64,000 nucleotides of DNA from Thermococcus sp. MAR1 (GCF_012027305.1 NZ_SNUF01000001.1:1054001-1118000); one strand, 5' to 3'. Shown: positions 42,424 to 52,238, counted from the first letter of the stretch. Program-made: numbers and translations. The notes: a model not told the origin generated them from the sequence alone.

Positions 42424-43546
42424 GCTTGAGAGCTACGTCGCCGGAATATTGAGGGATATACGCGAGCGTGGCATCGAAGCCGTGAGGGAGTACTCCAAGA
42501 AGTTCGACAACTACGATGGTCCCTTCCGCGTAACCGAAGAAGAGTTCAGGGAGGCAGTGGAGAGTATACCTGAGAGAGACAGAGAGACAATCCTCCGCAC
42601 AGTTGAACGCCTGTGGGAGTACCACGAGAGACAAAAGCCGAAAGAGGAACTTTTCGTTAAAAACGGCTCTCTCTACGGCCTCATCTACCGCCCGATAAGG
42701 AGGATAGGAATCTACGTTCCCGGCGGAAAGCCCCTGCCGTCAACCCTCATGATGGTTGCAGTTCCGGCAAAGATAGCGGGGGTGAAGGAGATAGCCGTAA
42801 CAATCCCGCCGAAGAACGGCAAAATCAACCCCTACGTGCTCTACGTCGCCAAACTGCTCGGCATAGACGAAGTCTACAAGCTGGGCGGTGTTCAGGCCAT
42901 AGGGGCGATGGCCTACGGGGTCGGCATGAAGAAGGTGGACAAGATATTCGGTCCGGGGAATAAGTTCGTGAACGAGGCCAAGAGGCAGGTCTTCGGTGTC
43001 GTCGGCATAGACAGCCTGGCCGGGCCCTCGGAGATAGCGGTGATAGCGGACGAAACCGCTGAGAGGGAGTACGTCCTGGCGGACCTCCTCAGCCAGCTTG
43101 AGCACGGGAAGGACAGCAGGGCGTGGCTTCTCACCACTTCAGGAGAGCTGGCCGAATACTGCTCGCGCGAGGGAATAGAGGTCATACTCTGCGAGAGCCT
43201 TGAGGAGTGCGCCGAGAAGGCCAACGAGATAGCGCCCGAGCACCTTGAGATAATAACCGCTCGACCTATGGAGCTCGTTGACCTCATCGAGAACGCCGGG
43301 GCGATTTACCTCGGCAGCTATACCCCCGTTCCGGCCGCCGACTACTTCCTCGGCGTCAACCACGTCCTCCCGACGGGAGGAGCGGCGAAGTTCAGCGGTG
43401 TGCTGACGGTCAGGGACTTCCTCAAGCCGATAAGCCTGGCCCAGGTGAGCAGGGAGGAGTTCCTTTCGGAGAGGGAGCTCGGACTGAGGCTGGCAGAGAT
43501 AGAGGGGATGGCCTTCCACAGGAGGAGCATGGAGGTGCGGAAATGA
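42413..43546 (+). CDS. hisD: Histidinol dehydrogenase HisD
   Basis: Zinc enzyme for the last two steps, histidinol to histidinal to histidine, with NAD+. The sequence shows [85 protein letters not shown], and [22 protein letters not shown], with catalytic Glu-His after APEHLEI. The length of 377 is somewhat below the bacterial 430 because N-terminal helices are trimmed. It overlaps both neighbours. Confidence 0.95.
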   Translation: MDFELESYVAGILRDIRERGIEAVREYSKKFDNYDGPFRVTEEEFREAVESIPERDRETILRTVERLWEYHERQKPKEELFVKNGSLYGLIYRPIRRIGIYVPGGKPLPSTLMMVAVPAKIAGVKEIAVTIPPKNGKINPYVLYVAKLLGIDEVYKLGGVQAIGAMAYGVGMKKVDKIFGPGNKFVNEAKRQVFGVVGIDSLAGPSEIAVIADETAEREYVLADLLSQLEHGKDSRAWLLTTSGELAEYCSREGIEVILCESLEECAEKANEIAPEHLEIITARPMELVDLIENAGAIYLGSYTPVPAADYFLGVNHVLPTGGAAKFSGVLTVRDFLKPISLAQVSREEFLSERELGLRLAEIEGMAFHRRSMEVRK

Positions 43547-44079
43547 ACAGGAAGACGGGGGAAACCGACGTGACGGTGGAGCTCGACGTGGCGGGGGAGA
43601 TAAGGACGGGCGATGGAGTCCTCGACCACCTCCTCACCGCCCTCTTTTTCTACATGGGGCGGGAGGCGAAGGTCACCGCGAGCTACGACCTCAGGCACCA
43701 CCTGTGGGAGGACGTAGGGATAACACTCGGGGAGGAGCTCCGCTCCAAGCTCCCGGAGAGGTTCGCCCGCTTCGGGAACGCGGTGATGCCCATGGACGAC
43801 GCTTTACTCCTCGTCGCGGTGGACATATCGGGAAGGCCATACGTGAGCGCTGAACTGGACTTTAAGGAGAGGGAGGAGGGTTTTGAGGCCTCCCTCGTCA
43901 GGGAGTTCCTCTGGGGGCTGGCCCGCTCGCTGAGGGCAACGATCCACGTGAAAACGCTGAACGGGGTCAATGCGCACCACGTTATCGAGGCGGCATTTAA
44001 AGGCCTCGGCCTGGCCCTCGGGAAGGCAACTCAGGAGAGCGGAAAGCTGGAGAGCACGAAGGGCCTGCTGGAGGTGTGA
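43543..44079 (+). CDS. hisB: Imidazoleglycerol-phosphate dehydratase HisB (monofunctional)
   Basis: Dehydrates imidazole glycerol phosphate to imidazole acetol phosphate using manganese ions. Metal-binding motifs are [31 protein letters not shown] and [17 protein letters not shown]. It is the single-domain form of 178 residues with no histidinol-phosphatase half, so the phosphatase must be a separate protein. It overlaps hisD and hisH by four bases each. Confidence 0.94.
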   Translation: MNRKTGETDVTVELDVAGEIRTGDGVLDHLLTALFFYMGREAKVTASYDLRHHLWEDVGITLGEELRSKLPERFARFGNAVMPMDDALLLVAVDISGRPYVSAELDFKEREEGFEASLVREFLWGLARSLRATIHVKTLNGVNAHHVIEAAFKGLGLALGKATQESGKLESTKGLLEV

Positions 44080-44669
44080 GGGTGATAGCGATAGTTGATC
44101 TGGGGATAGGCAACCTCGCCAACGTGAGAAAAGCCCTGGGAGGAGTCATTACAGATGACCCCTACGAGATTGAAAAAGCTGACAAGCTCGTCCTCCCCGG
44201 CGTCGGCAACTTCGGGGCGGTGATGGAGAGGCTCGAATCGCTGAGAGGGGTCATACTCGACGCAATAAACGATGGAAAACCCTTCCTCGGGATATGCCTC
44301 GGCCTCCAGCTCCTCTTCGAGGGGAGCGAGGAGAGCCCCGGAAAGTCCGGCCTCGGGGTTTTCAGGGGAGAGGTGGTCAGGTTTCAGGGAGTCAGAACCC
44401 CACACATCGGCTGGAACCAGCTGTGGAAGAGGAAGGACTGCCCGCTCTTCGAGGGGATTAGAGATGGAGCGTACTTCTACTTCGTCCACTCCTACTACGC
44501 GGTTCCTGGAGAGGACATCGTTGCGGGCGTTACCGACTATGAGTCGAAGGGAAAAAAGGTGGTCTTCACCTCCGCCGTCTGCAGGGGGGACGTCTACGCC
44601 GTCCAGTTCCACCCGGAGAAGAGCGGGAGGAACGGTTTGAGGGTCATGAGGAACTTCAGGGGGCTTTAA
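44076..44669 (+). CDS. hisH: Imidazole glycerol phosphate synthase, glutaminase subunit HisH
   Basis: Class I glutamine amidotransferase that delivers ammonia to HisF. The catalytic Cys74 is in GICLGLQLLFEGSEE; the His-Glu pair is in VQFHPEKSG near the end. AIVDLGIGNLANVRKAL opens the protein and HIGWNQLW and YFVHSYYA are further signatures. The start is GTG within the hisB stop overlap. Confidence 0.95.
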   Translation: MRVIAIVDLGIGNLANVRKALGGVITDDPYEIEKADKLVLPGVGNFGAVMERLESLRGVILDAINDGKPFLGICLGLQLLFEGSEESPGKSGLGVFRGEVVRFQGVRTPHIGWNQLWKRKDCPLFEGIRDGAYFYFVHSYYAVPGEDIVAGVTDYESKGKKVVFTSAVCRGDVYAVQFHPEKSGRNGLRVMRNFRGL

Positions 44670-44670
44670 G

Positions 44671-45369
44671 ATGGAGGTTTATCCTGCCATAGACCTCATG
44701 AACGGAAAGGCCGTGAGGCTCTACAGGGGGAGAAGAGAGGACGTTAAAGTCTACGGCGAGCCGCTGGAGATAGCGGAGCGCTTCGCCGAGCTGGTGGACA
44801 AAGTCCACATCGTTGACCTCGACGGTGCATTCGAGGGCTTTCCGAGGAACCTCGATGTGGTCGGGAGAATAATCGAGGAGACAGGTCTCAGAGTCCAGCT
44901 CGGAGGCGGTTTAAGGAGCTACGAGGCCATAGAGAGAGCCTACGAAATCGGCGTCGAGAACGTGATAATCGGCACTAAGGCGTTTGACCTTGGGTTCCTT
45001 GAGAGGGTGACTGACGACTTTGACGGGATAACGGTGAGCCTCGACTCGAAGGGCGGAAGGGTTGCGGTGAAGGGCTGGCTTGAGAGCGGTATGCCGGTTG
45101 AGAGGGCCTACAAAGCCCTGAGGGACTACGTGAACAGGTTCGTTTACACCTCGGTCGAGAGAGACGGGACGCTGACAGGGATAGAGAAAATCGAGAGGTT
45201 CTGGGAAAGCGAGGAGTTCATCTACGCCGGGGGAGTTTCGAGCATCGAAGACCTGGGGAGGCTTGCCGAAACGGGCTTCTCCGGGGCCATAGTTGGGAAG
45301 GCGCTGTACGAAGGCCTTGTTACCCTTGAAGAGCTTCTGGAGGTGGCGGGATGCTCGCCAAAAGGGTAA
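44671..45369 (+). CDS. hisA: ProFAR isomerase HisA
   Basis: A (beta/alpha)8 barrel that isomerises the ribosyl-amino sugar ProFAR to PRFAR. The catalytic Asp8 is in [17 protein letters not shown], half-barrel phosphate motifs are [17 protein letters not shown] and [11 protein letters not shown], and the second half has [14 protein letters not shown] and [11 protein letters not shown]. The length of 232 residues is normal. It overlaps hisF by 19 bases. Confidence 0.95.
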   Translation: MEVYPAIDLMNGKAVRLYRGRREDVKVYGEPLEIAERFAELVDKVHIVDLDGAFEGFPRNLDVVGRIIEETGLRVQLGGGLRSYEAIERAYEIGVENVIIGTKAFDLGFLERVTDDFDGITVSLDSKGGRVAVKGWLESGMPVERAYKALRDYVNRFVYTSVERDGTLTGIEKIERFWESEEFIYAGGVSSIEDLGRLAETGFSGAIVGKALYEGLVTLEELLEVAGCSPKG

Positions 45370-46109
45370 TCGCGGCGCTGGACATAAAGGCCGGCCGGGT
45401 CGTCAAGGGGATAAAGTTTCAGAACATACGTGACGCCGGCGACCCCGTCGAGCTGGCGAAGCGCTACGAGGAAGAGGGGATAGATGAGATAGTCTTCCTC
45501 GACATCACCGCCTCCTACGAGAAGAGGGGAATCCTTCTCGACCTCGTGGAGAGAATCGCGGGGGAAATATACGTCCCCTTCACGGTGGGAGGGGGCATAA
45601 GGACGGTTGAAGAGGCGAGGGAGATAATCAAGCGCGGCGCCGACAAGGTCTTCATAAACACTTCAGCTGTTGAGAGGCCGGAACTGGTGAGGGAGATAGC
45701 GGAGATAGTCGGCAGTGCAAACCTCGTGGTGGCGATAGACGCCAAGTGGAACGGCTCCTTCCGGGAGGTCTACACCCACGGCGGAAGGAAAGCTAGGGGG
45801 ATTGACGCGGTCGAGTGGGCGAGAAAGGTGGAGGAACTTGGCGCCGGCGAGATACTGCTCACGAGCATGGACACCGACGGGACGAAGGAGGGGTTTGACA
45901 TATCCCTGACAAAGGCCGTTGCAGAGGCGGTAGATATTCCCGTCATAGCCTCTGGGGGGGCTGGAAAGCCCGAACACTTCTACGAGGCCTTCAAAGCCGG
46001 AGCCGAGGCGGCACTGGCGGCGTCAATCTTCCACTATGGGGAATATACCGTCGGAGAGCTGAAGGAGTATCTGGCCGGGAGGGGGATTCCGGTCAGACTC
46101 GACTACTGA
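45351..46109 (+). CDS. hisF: Imidazole glycerol phosphate synthase, cyclase subunit HisF
   Basis: The (beta/alpha)8-barrel partner of HisH, making IGP and AICAR. Asp11 in [13 protein letters not shown] is the first catalytic aspartate and [11 protein letters not shown] holds the second; phosphate motifs are [16 protein letters not shown] and [18 protein letters not shown], with [14 protein letters not shown]. The length of 252 is standard. The long overlap with hisA makes translational coupling certain. Confidence 0.96.
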   Translation: MLAKRVIAALDIKAGRVVKGIKFQNIRDAGDPVELAKRYEEEGIDEIVFLDITASYEKRGILLDLVERIAGEIYVPFTVGGGIRTVEEAREIIKRGADKVFINTSAVERPELVREIAEIVGSANLVVAIDAKWNGSFREVYTHGGRKARGIDAVEWARKVEELGAGEILLTSMDTDGTKEGFDISLTKAVAEAVDIPVIASGGAGKPEHFYEAFKAGAEAALAASIFHYGEYTVGELKEYLAGRGIPVRLDY

Positions 46110-46118
46110 GGTGGTAGA

Positions 46119-46748
46119 ATGAACGTGGGGGAACTCATCGAGAAGGTCAACTGGGAGGAGAACGGCGGGGTTGTTCCGGTCGTCGTTCAGGATACTAAGG
46201 GCGAGGTGCTGACGCTCGCCTACATGGACAGGGAAGCACTGAGGAGGACTCTCCAGACCGGCTACGCCCACTACTACTCCCGCTCCCAGAAAAGGGTCAG
46301 GATGAAGGGCGAGGTGAGCGGGAACCTTCAGCGCGTTAGGGAGATAAAGGTTGACTGCGACGACGATGCACTCCTCCTAATCGTCGAGCAGAAAGGAGCT
46401 GCCTGCCACACGGGGAACTACTCCTGCTTTTACAGGAAGCTCGGCGAGCCGGAGAGGGTTCTTCCGGTGGACTACTCGCTGACCATCCTGCGGGAGCTTG
46501 AGGAGCTTATACGGAAAAGGAAAGAAGAGCCCGTGGAAGGCTCCTACACCTCAAGGCTGTTCCGTGAAGGTAGGGAGAGGATATACAAGAAGTTCGGAGA
46601 AGAAGCGGTCGAGGTTCTCGTTGCAGAGACGCGGGAAGGCCTGATATACGAAACCGCCGACATGCTCTACCACCTGCTCGTCCTTCTCGCCTACAACGAC
46701 GTTTCCCTCGGCGAGGTGATGGCCGAGCTGAGGAGGCGGCGGGGATGA
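46119..46748 (+). CDS. hisIE: Bifunctional PR-AMP cyclohydrolase / PR-ATP pyrophosphohydrolase HisIE
   Basis: Catalyses steps two and three. Residues 1-110 are the HisI domain with [58 protein letters not shown] and SCFY providing Mg/Zn ligands. Residues 120-209 are the HisE domain of MazG type ([42 protein letters not shown]). The fusion order I-E is the usual one. It ends overlapping hisC by four bases. Confidence 0.95.
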   Translation: MNVGELIEKVNWEENGGVVPVVVQDTKGEVLTLAYMDREALRRTLQTGYAHYYSRSQKRVRMKGEVSGNLQRVREIKVDCDDDALLLIVEQKGAACHTGNYSCFYRKLGEPERVLPVDYSLTILRELEELIRKRKEEPVEGSYTSRLFREGRERIYKKFGEEAVEVLVAETREGLIYETADMLYHLLVLLAYNDVSLGEVMAELRRRRG

Positions 46749-47764
46749 GGATCCGGGAACTCGTTAGGTCGTTCGAGCCGTACCGCGTTGTGGAAGAAGA
46801 CTACCCGATAAGGCTCGATAAGAACGAGAGCCCCTACGATTTACCCGGCTGGGTGAAGGAGGAGATATTCGAGGAGCTGAGGGAGCTTTCCTTCAACCGC
46901 TACCCTCACATAACCTCGATGCCGGCCAGGGAGGCCGTAGCCAGCTTCTACGGCCTGTCTCCGGAGAACGTCGCCGTCGGGAACGGCGGTGACGAGCTGA
47001 TAGGCTACCTCGTCCGGCTCTTCGAGGGGGACTACGTAGTCACGACGCCGCCGACCTTCGGCATGTATTCGTTCTACGCGAAGCTGAACGGGGTTCCCCT
47101 CATTGAGGTGCCCCTGAGGGAGGACTTCACGATAGACGGCGACGCCATAGCGGAAAAGGCAGGGAACGCGAGGGTAGTCTTCATAGCCTCCCCCAACAAC
47201 CCGACTGGAAACCTCCAGCCGGAGGAGGAAATAGTCAGGGTTCTCGACACTGGGAAACCTGTTGTCCTCGACGAGGCCTACGCTGAATTCGCAGGAAAGA
47301 GCCTCTGGAGGCTCATCGAGGAGTACCCGAACCTCATAGTCCTGAGGACTTTCTCCAAGGCCTTCAGCCTGGCCGGGGTCAGGGCGGGCTACCTCCTTGC
47401 GAATGAGGAAGTTGTCGATGCCCTCTACCGGGTGAAGTCACCGTTCAGCGTTGGAGTCATGACAACGGCGGCCGTGAAGATTGTGCTCAGGCACTACGAC
47501 CTCGTGGAGAGGCGAGTGGCGAAGATAATTGAGGAAAGGGAAAGGATAAGAAAGAGCTTCCGGGAGTTCACCTATCCCAGCGACGCGAACTTCCTCCTGA
47601 TGAGGCTGGACGCCTACGAGTTCCTTCTGGGGAAGGGCATAGTCGTGAGAAAGCTATCGGGAAGGCTCGCCGGCCACATACGGGTCACCGTCGGGAGAAA
47701 GTGGGAGAACAGGGAGCTGATAGAGGCCCTCAGAGAATTCTTGGAGGTAAATGCATGTGGGTAG
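46745..47764 (+). CDS. hisC: Histidinol-phosphate aminotransferase HisC
   Basis: PLP-dependent aminotransferase converting imidazole acetol phosphate to histidinol phosphate. The signatures are [52 protein letters not shown] and the PLP lysine in [19 protein letters not shown]. At 339 residues it is full length. The last ten bases overlap the HAD phosphatase start. Confidence 0.95.
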   Translation: MRIRELVRSFEPYRVVEEDYPIRLDKNESPYDLPGWVKEEIFEELRELSFNRYPHITSMPAREAVASFYGLSPENVAVGNGGDELIGYLVRLFEGDYVVTTPPTFGMYSFYAKLNGVPLIEVPLREDFTIDGDAIAEKAGNARVVFIASPNNPTGNLQPEEEIVRVLDTGKPVVLDEAYAEFAGKSLWRLIEEYPNLIVLRTFSKAFSLAGVRAGYLLANEEVVDALYRVKSPFSVGVMTTAAVKIVLRHYDLVERRVAKIIEERERIRKSFREFTYPSDANFLLMRLDAYEFLLGKGIVVRKLSGRLAGHIRVTVGRKWENRELIEALREFLEVNACG

Positions 47765-48486
47765 TGTTCGACGTTGACGGAGTGCTCATAGACGTGAGCG
47801 AGAGCTACGATTTGGCAGTTAAGCTCACGATCGAGTACTTCCTCAGGCTCTTTGGAATCGAGAGGGAGATAAAGTCCGAGTGGGTCAGGGAGCTGAGGAG
47901 AAAGGGTTCCTTTGGCGATGATTTCAAAGTCAGCGAGGCGCTGATACTCTTTGCCCTCTCCGGAAGGGCAGGGGAGCTCGTTGATGAATTCCCGGAGGGT
48001 GGAACCATAGAGTGGGTTCGCGAGAAGTTCGGCTTTCAGGTCTTCGGCGGGAGTATCGAGAGGGTCTTCAACACGTTCTACCTGGGGATGGAGTACCCGG
48101 AGAGGCTCTTTGACTTCCCGGGACTGTGGAGAAAAGAGCGTCCCATCGTCAGGAAGGAACTCCTGGAGAGGGCCTCCGAGCGCTTCAAGCTGGGGGTGGT
48201 CACCGGGAGGAGCTCCCTTGAGATGGAGCTGGCGGAGAAGATAATCGGGTTCAGGTTCGAAAACGCCGTTACGAGGGAGGTCTATCTCAAACCAGACCCC
48301 AGGGCACTGTGGGAGCTAGTGAGGGGCGAGCCAGGGGTCTACATAGGCGACACGACAAACGACGGGCTCTTCGTGGAGAACTACCGGAGGAGGTACGGGA
48401 GAAAGTTCGACTTCGTCATGGTGGGGCGGGACGTGGGGGACGTCAACGAGTTCCTGACGGAACTGCTGACCGAGGAACAAACTTAA
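47755..48486 (+). CDS. HAD-superfamily phosphatase, probable histidinol-phosphatase
   Basis: A 243-residue HAD phosphatase. Motif I is [16 protein letters not shown], motif II VVTGRSS, the motif III lysine KPDPRALW and motif IV YIGDTTNDGLF. The cap is helical. Its place as the last gene of the operon, overlapping hisC, and the lack of any other phosphatase (HisB is single-domain) make it the candidate for histidinol phosphate dephosphorylation. From memory, a HAD-type (DDDD) histidinol phosphatase has been described in Thermococcus onnurineus. ATG 47755 lies behind GGAGG; a longer in-frame version inside hisC is rejected. Confidence 0.8.
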   Translation: MWVVFDVDGVLIDVSESYDLAVKLTIEYFLRLFGIEREIKSEWVRELRRKGSFGDDFKVSEALILFALSGRAGELVDEFPEGGTIEWVREKFGFQVFGGSIERVFNTFYLGMEYPERLFDFPGLWRKERPIVRKELLERASERFKLGVVTGRSSLEMELAEKIIGFRFENAVTREVYLKPDPRALWELVRGEPGVYIGDTTNDGLFVENYRRRYGRKFDFVMVGRDVGDVNEFLTELLTEEQT

Positions 48487-48510
48487 AAACCTCCCCGAAA
48501 AGCTCCAACC

Positions 48511-49503
48511 ATGCTCTACGTTGAGATACTCGGAAACCTGCCCGAGATGGCGAGGGACGAGGTAAAGGCCATGCTCGAACTGGCCGGAGGAGAGATAGCA
48601 GGCCAGGACTACCTTTTCCTCAAGGTGAATGCCGACGAGCGGGTCTTTCCGTTCCTTGATCGCCTTGGCCTGACCCACGAGTACGGCGAGCTTATTATTG
48701 AAGCCGAATCGGTGGAGGAGCTCTTAGAGAAGGCGAAAGAAGTCGAGTGGCCGATTGAAGGAGCATTCAAGGTTGACACAGAGACCATGGCCAACTGCAG
48801 GCACAACGTCCTTGACCTCCCAAGGAAGCTCGGCGCGGTTATACACGCCCAGGGCTTCCGCGTGAACCTCTCAAGGCCGGACACTCTGGTCAGGGTCTAC
48901 TGCGGCGAGAGACTCTACGCCGGGATACAGCTTAGGTTCTTCGACCCCAAGGACTTCGAGGGCAGAAAGGCCCACCACAGGCCGTTTTTCAGGCCGATTT
49001 CCCTCCACCCGAGGGTTTCAAGGGCTCTTGTGAACCTGACCGGGGCAAGGAAAGAACTCCTCGACCCCATGATGGGCGCCGGTGGCATTCTGATTGAGGC
49101 AGGCCTTCTCGGACTGAAGGTTTACGGGGTGGACATAAGGCCGGAGATGGTCGAAGGCGCCGAAATGAACCTCAGACACTACGGAATAAAGAACTACGAG
49201 CTGAAGCTCGGCGACGCAACTAAGCTGGAGGAGCTGTTTGATAAAAAGTTCGAGGCCGTAGCCACAGACCCGCCCTACGGGACCTCGGCGACCCTCGCTG
49301 GAAGAAAAAGGGAGGAGCTGTACAGGAAGGTATTGGAGAGCATTTACGGGGTTCTTGAACCCGGTGGAAGGCTGGCGATAGCCTTTCCGGCGAGCTTTGA
49401 CGGGAAAAAGGAGGCTGAAAAGGTCGGCTTCAAACTGGTCGGGAGATACTACCAGAGGGTTCACAAGAGCCTGGAGAGGTACTTCTACGTGTTTGAGAAG
49501 TGA
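48511..49503 (+). CDS. trmG10: tRNA (guanine10-N2)-dimethyltransferase
   Basis: Modifies G10 of tRNA to N2,N2-dimethylguanosine with S-adenosylmethionine. Residues 1-150 hold the N-terminal ferredoxin-like part and THUMP domain ([12 protein letters not shown]-like [33 protein letters not shown]). The methyltransferase domain follows ([25 protein letters not shown], and the catalytic [14 protein letters not shown]). The length of 330 matches Pyrococcus PAB1283-type enzymes. It follows the histidine operon after 24 bases and may have its own promoter in the end of the HAD gene. Confidence 0.92.
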   Translation: MLYVEILGNLPEMARDEVKAMLELAGGEIAGQDYLFLKVNADERVFPFLDRLGLTHEYGELIIEAESVEELLEKAKEVEWPIEGAFKVDTETMANCRHNVLDLPRKLGAVIHAQGFRVNLSRPDTLVRVYCGERLYAGIQLRFFDPKDFEGRKAHHRPFFRPISLHPRVSRALVNLTGARKELLDPMMGAGGILIEAGLLGLKVYGVDIRPEMVEGAEMNLRHYGIKNYELKLGDATKLEELFDKKFEAVATDPPYGTSATLAGRKREELYRKVLESIYGVLEPGGRLAIAFPASFDGKKEAEKVGFKLVGRYYQRVHKSLERYFYVFEK

Positions 49504-49638
49504 GAGTCGGAATGTCCCAGAGTAGCACCACAGAGAAATACTGAAGATTCCAGGACCTTAAATTCTGCAAACGGGCTTGGTCTACCCGGAATCCACGATT
49601 ACATTGATTTCCATACCCTATATGCAATTTGCTGTCCC
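49504..49638. other. Non-coding stretch before the orphan CRISPR remnant
   Basis: No gene, RNA or clear promoter was found here. The sequence is moderately AT-rich and may contain a worn leader for the following two repeats, although it does not visibly match the leader at 56940-57112. Confidence 0.4.
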
Positions 49639-49736
49639 GTTTCCGTAGAACGTAGTCATGTGGAAAGTGGATTAGGGTAGCGCTCCCGCATCGCGGACAT
49701 TTAACTTGTTTCCGTAGGACGTAGTCGTGTGGAAAG
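49639..49736 (+). CRISPR. Orphan mini-CRISPR: two variant repeats and one 40-bp spacer
   Basis: Repeats at 49639-49667 and 49708-49736 are 29 bases each and share the ends GTTTCCGTAG and GTGGAAAG with the main array, but their middle reads ACGTAGTC instead of ACGGTATCG. The two copies differ from each other at two positions (A/G). The 40-base spacer is the same size as those of the main array, 7.4 kb away. No cas gene is next to it. After it, to 49871, I see no gene; a TGATGA...CTGA arrangement at 49800-49821 is noted below. Confidence 0.88.
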
Positions 49737-49871
49737 AAGCCATAGCGGCTTGGAACCTGTGAGAGCCGTGAAAGTCGGCGGGACTCAAGGCAGGGGCACT
49801 GATGATTTCAGACAATACTGACCTTCCCTCTGCCCTTAAAGGAGTCTTGAAAAAGTCATGAAAGCCAAGCG

Positions 49872-50351
49872 TCATCTCAAAACTTCTCTCACGAATTCCC
49901 CGGCCCCCAAAATTTTGACATTTCTACCGTCAAAACGATAAGTTTTAGTTGTTTCATCACGCATTTGGAGGATGTGTTTCGTGTTTTCCGAGATAATGTA
50001 GTCCACCTTCTTGGCATAAGCAACGTCGAAGAACTTGGCGTCGTTTGGGTCTTTCAGTTTCTTAATGAAATCAATGTCGTGAGAGAGCTTTTTCCGTGGA
50101 CGGACCGTGATACTGTTCTTGAGAACTATCGTCAGAATTCGCAACGCACGTCTCGTGAGTCCAGTTTCAAGCCCAATTCCCAGAACCTGGGTCTGCATCT
50201 CCTCGATAATCTCATTCGAGACGAAGTTTACAATTTCTCCCTCCTGCAACGCCTTTATGATTTTCCATGCAGGAGACTTGGAAAGGTCCTTGGACTTCAG
50301 TGCGCTTATGAGGACTGAAGTATCCAGAACAACCTTAATCCTCTGTGCCAT
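49872..50351 (-). CDS. PIN-domain ribonuclease toxin
   Basis: A 159-residue PIN domain. Conserved acidic residues: Asp in KVVLDTSVLISAL, Glu in SNEIIEEMQ, Asp in LKDPNDAKFFDVAYAKKVDYIIS with ENTKHIL after it. The order fits the VapC/PIN_4 nuclease fold and the protein looks intact. It starts one base after the stop codon of the gene upstream, ATG 50351, so the pair is coupled as in toxin-antitoxin systems. The toxin label is inference from fold and arrangement. Confidence 0.78.
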   Translation of the reverse strand: MAQRIKVVLDTSVLISALKSKDLSKSPAWKIIKALQEGEIVNFVSNEIIEEMQTQVLGIGLETGLTRRALRILTIVLKNSITVRPRKKLSHDIDFIKKLKDPNDAKFFDVAYAKKVDYIISENTKHILQMRDETTKTYRFDGRNVKILGAGEFVREVLR

Positions 50352-50352
50352 G

Positions 50353-50685
50353 CTAAACGACCCCAAGTTCCCTTAGCTTCACTTCTATCCGCTTGAACTT
50401 CTTAAAGCTCCTCCTACCCATCTCTAAAAGCTCCTCAATGGGACGGTCTATCCCACTCTGTTCTGCCTCCAGTTCCCTCTCCCACTCCTTGAGTTCCTCA
50501 TCAGTGGCAGTCTCTGCAAGCCTTTCAACCTCGTCAATGAGCTGTCTCATCTCAAAAAACCACACTACATCCTCTGGCTTCTCGTGAATCTTTTTAGCAA
50601 GCTGGACAATCCACGCACTAATAGAACGCCTGGCCTTCTCATCGGTTTTCAGCATCATCTCAATGGCTCTCACATCAGACGCCAT
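50353..50685 (-). CDS. Helical partner of the PIN protein, putative antitoxin
   Basis: A 110-residue, charged and almost fully helical protein (RAIEMMLKTDEKARRSISAW, FFEMRQLIDEVERLAETATDEELKEWERELE). No DNA-binding motif of the RHH, AbrB or HTH type is seen, so it would be an atypical antitoxin. ATG 50685 follows GGGAGTGGT. It lies immediately before the PIN gene with a one-base gap. I do not recognise its family. Confidence 0.6.
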   Translation of the reverse strand: MASDVRAIEMMLKTDEKARRSISAWIVQLAKKIHEKPEDVVWFFEMRQLIDEVERLAETATDEELKEWERELEAEQSGIDRPIEELLEMGRRSFKKFKRIEVKLRELGVV

Positions 50686-50902
50686 ACCACTCCCCATTTC
50701 TGAATTTTACGGCGGATTATAAAACCCTAACGCAATCCAGACTGAGACCTCCAGCGGCAGTTAGCCGCTGGGAAACCCAACCACCTCGTCCACAGTCGGG
50801 GTGGGGCTGTTTCATAAATGGTAATAATCGTAACTCTTGTTGGTTTTTGTTAGCACAAGGTTTAAATACTCCAACTTAGTATTCCTTTGATGGTGGTTAG
50901 TA

Positions 50903-51067
50903 ATGCCTAAGGCGACTTTCGTCATCAGTAAGGAAACCCTCGAAGAGTTCAAAAAACTCGCTAAAAAACGTTATGGAGACAAGAGGGGAGTCCTAAGCGT
51001 TGCAATCGAAGAAGCAATCAAGGATTGGATTAAGAAAACAAAAAAGGAGCTGGAAAATGCCGAGTGA
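50903..51067 (+). CDS. Small ribbon-helix-helix-like protein coupled to TnpB
   Basis: A 54-residue protein (MPKATFVISKETLEEFKKLA, then KKRYGDKRGVLSVAIEEAIK). An N-terminal strand followed by two helices and a lysine-rich tail fits a ribbon-helix-helix DNA-binding fold. A TATA-like AAGGTTTAAATACTCC (about 50860-50875) and GGTGGTTAGTA stand before it. It overlaps tnpB by 11 bases, so it is translated first and tnpB by coupling. It may repress its own promoter and thereby TnpB and its guide RNA, which is inference. Confidence 0.65.
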   Translation: MPKATFVISKETLEEFKKLAKKRYGDKRGVLSVAIEEAIKDWIKKTKKELENAE

Positions 51068-52238
51068 AACAATCAAACTAACTGCAAAATTCAAGCTCAA
51101 AACAATTCCAGATGGATTAGATAAGCTTTTCTCCACTTACCGAGGAATCGTGAACTTTCTGATTACTTACGCCTTCGAGAACAACGTTACCAGCTTTTAC
51201 CGGCTGAAGAAGGAGACTTACAAAGGCTTACGCAAGGAGTATCCAGAACTCCCGAGTCATTACCTTTACACGGCCTGCCAGATGGCGACGGCAATATTCA
51301 AGGGTTACAGGAAGAGGAAGCGGAAGGGAAAAGCTAAGGGGAAGCCAGTATTCAAAAAAGAAGTCATAATGCTCGACGACCACTTGTTCAAACTTGACTC
51401 GGAGAATAAAACCATAAAACTCTCCACTCCGAACGGGAGAATTTCCTTAGAGTTTTGTCCTGCAAAGTATCACGAGAAGTTCAAGGACTGGAAGGTCGGT
51501 CAAGCCTGGCTCGTTAGAACGCCTAAGGGTGTTTTCGTGAATGTAGTCTTCTCTAAGGAGGTTAAGGTTAGAGAACCTTCAGCCTTTGTTGGCGTGGACT
51601 TGAACGAGAATAACGTAACCCTCTCCCTCCCAAACGGTGAATTCGTTCAAATCATTACTCATGAAAGGGAAATTAGGACGGGCTACTATGTGAAGAGGCG
51701 GAGAATTCAAAGAAAGTTGAGAACCGGCAGGAAAAGGAAAGAGCTTCTTGAAAAATACGGGGAGAGAGAAAGGAACAGGCTTAACGACTTGTATCACAAG
51801 TTAGCGAATAAAATCGTTAAGCTGGCGGAGAAGTATGGTGGTATTGCTCTGGAAGACTTGACGGAAATCAGGGACTCAATTAAATATTCCGCCGAGATGA
51901 ATGGGAGACTTCACAGGTGGAGTTTTCGCAAACTTCAATCAATCATTGAATACAAGGCTAAACTAAGGGGAGTTAGGGTTGTTTTCGTGAATCCGGCTCA
52001 TACTTCTTCCCTGTGCCCGGTATGTGGGGGGAAATTAAGCCCGAATGGACACAGGATTTTGAAGTGTTTAAACTGTAGGTTTGAGGCCGACCGTGATGTT
52101 GTTGGGAGTTGGAATATCCGTTTAAGAGCCCTGAGGATGTGGGGAGTCCCCGTTCCCCCCGAAGGCCAGCCGATGAAGATGGGAGGCTGGAAGGTCAGCC
52201 GTAACGACGTTTACGGACTTTACACAAGTTACGGCTGA
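51057..52238 (+). CDS. tnpB: RNA-guided nuclease TnpB (IS200/IS605 family)
   Basis: A 393-residue Cas12 ancestor that cuts DNA under guidance of an omega RNA made from the element's right end. The split RuvC nuclease is complete: Asp181 (FVGVDLNENNVTLSL), Glu266 (IALEDLTEIRDS) and Asp347 (EADRDVVGSWNI). The zinc finger has Cys320/Cys323 (CPVCGGKL) and Cys337/Cys340 (CLNC). N-terminal REC/wedge sequence is ordinary. ATG 51057 is inside the end of the RHH ORF; the longer form in the same frame is rejected because it overlaps that ORF almost fully. Confidence 0.93.
   Translation: MPSETIKLTAKFKLKTIPDGLDKLFSTYRGIVNFLITYAFENNVTSFYRLKKETYKGLRKEYPELPSHYLYTACQMATAIFKGYRKRKRKGKAKGKPVFKKEVIMLDDHLFKLDSENKTIKLSTPNGRISLEFCPAKYHEKFKDWKVGQAWLVRTPKGVFVNVVFSKEVKVREPSAFVGVDLNENNVTLSLPNGEFVQIITHEREIRTGYYVKRRRIQRKLRTGRKRKELLEKYGERERNRLNDLYHKLANKIVKLAEKYGGIALEDLTEIRDSIKYSAEMNGRLHRWSFRKLQSIIEYKAKLRGVRVVFVNPAHTSSLCPVCGGKLSPNGHRILKCLNCRFEADRDVVGSWNIRLRALRMWGVPVPPEGQPMKMGGWKVSRNDVYGLYTSYG

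Noticed and set aside
49797-49825. Possible C/D box sRNA: TGATGA (49800-49805), 12 bases, CTGA (49818-49821).
   Set aside because: The 12-base guide spacing is canonical, but no convincing upstream C box and D' box were found, so only half an sRNA is supported. A search of the 12-mer against rRNA and tRNA would decide.
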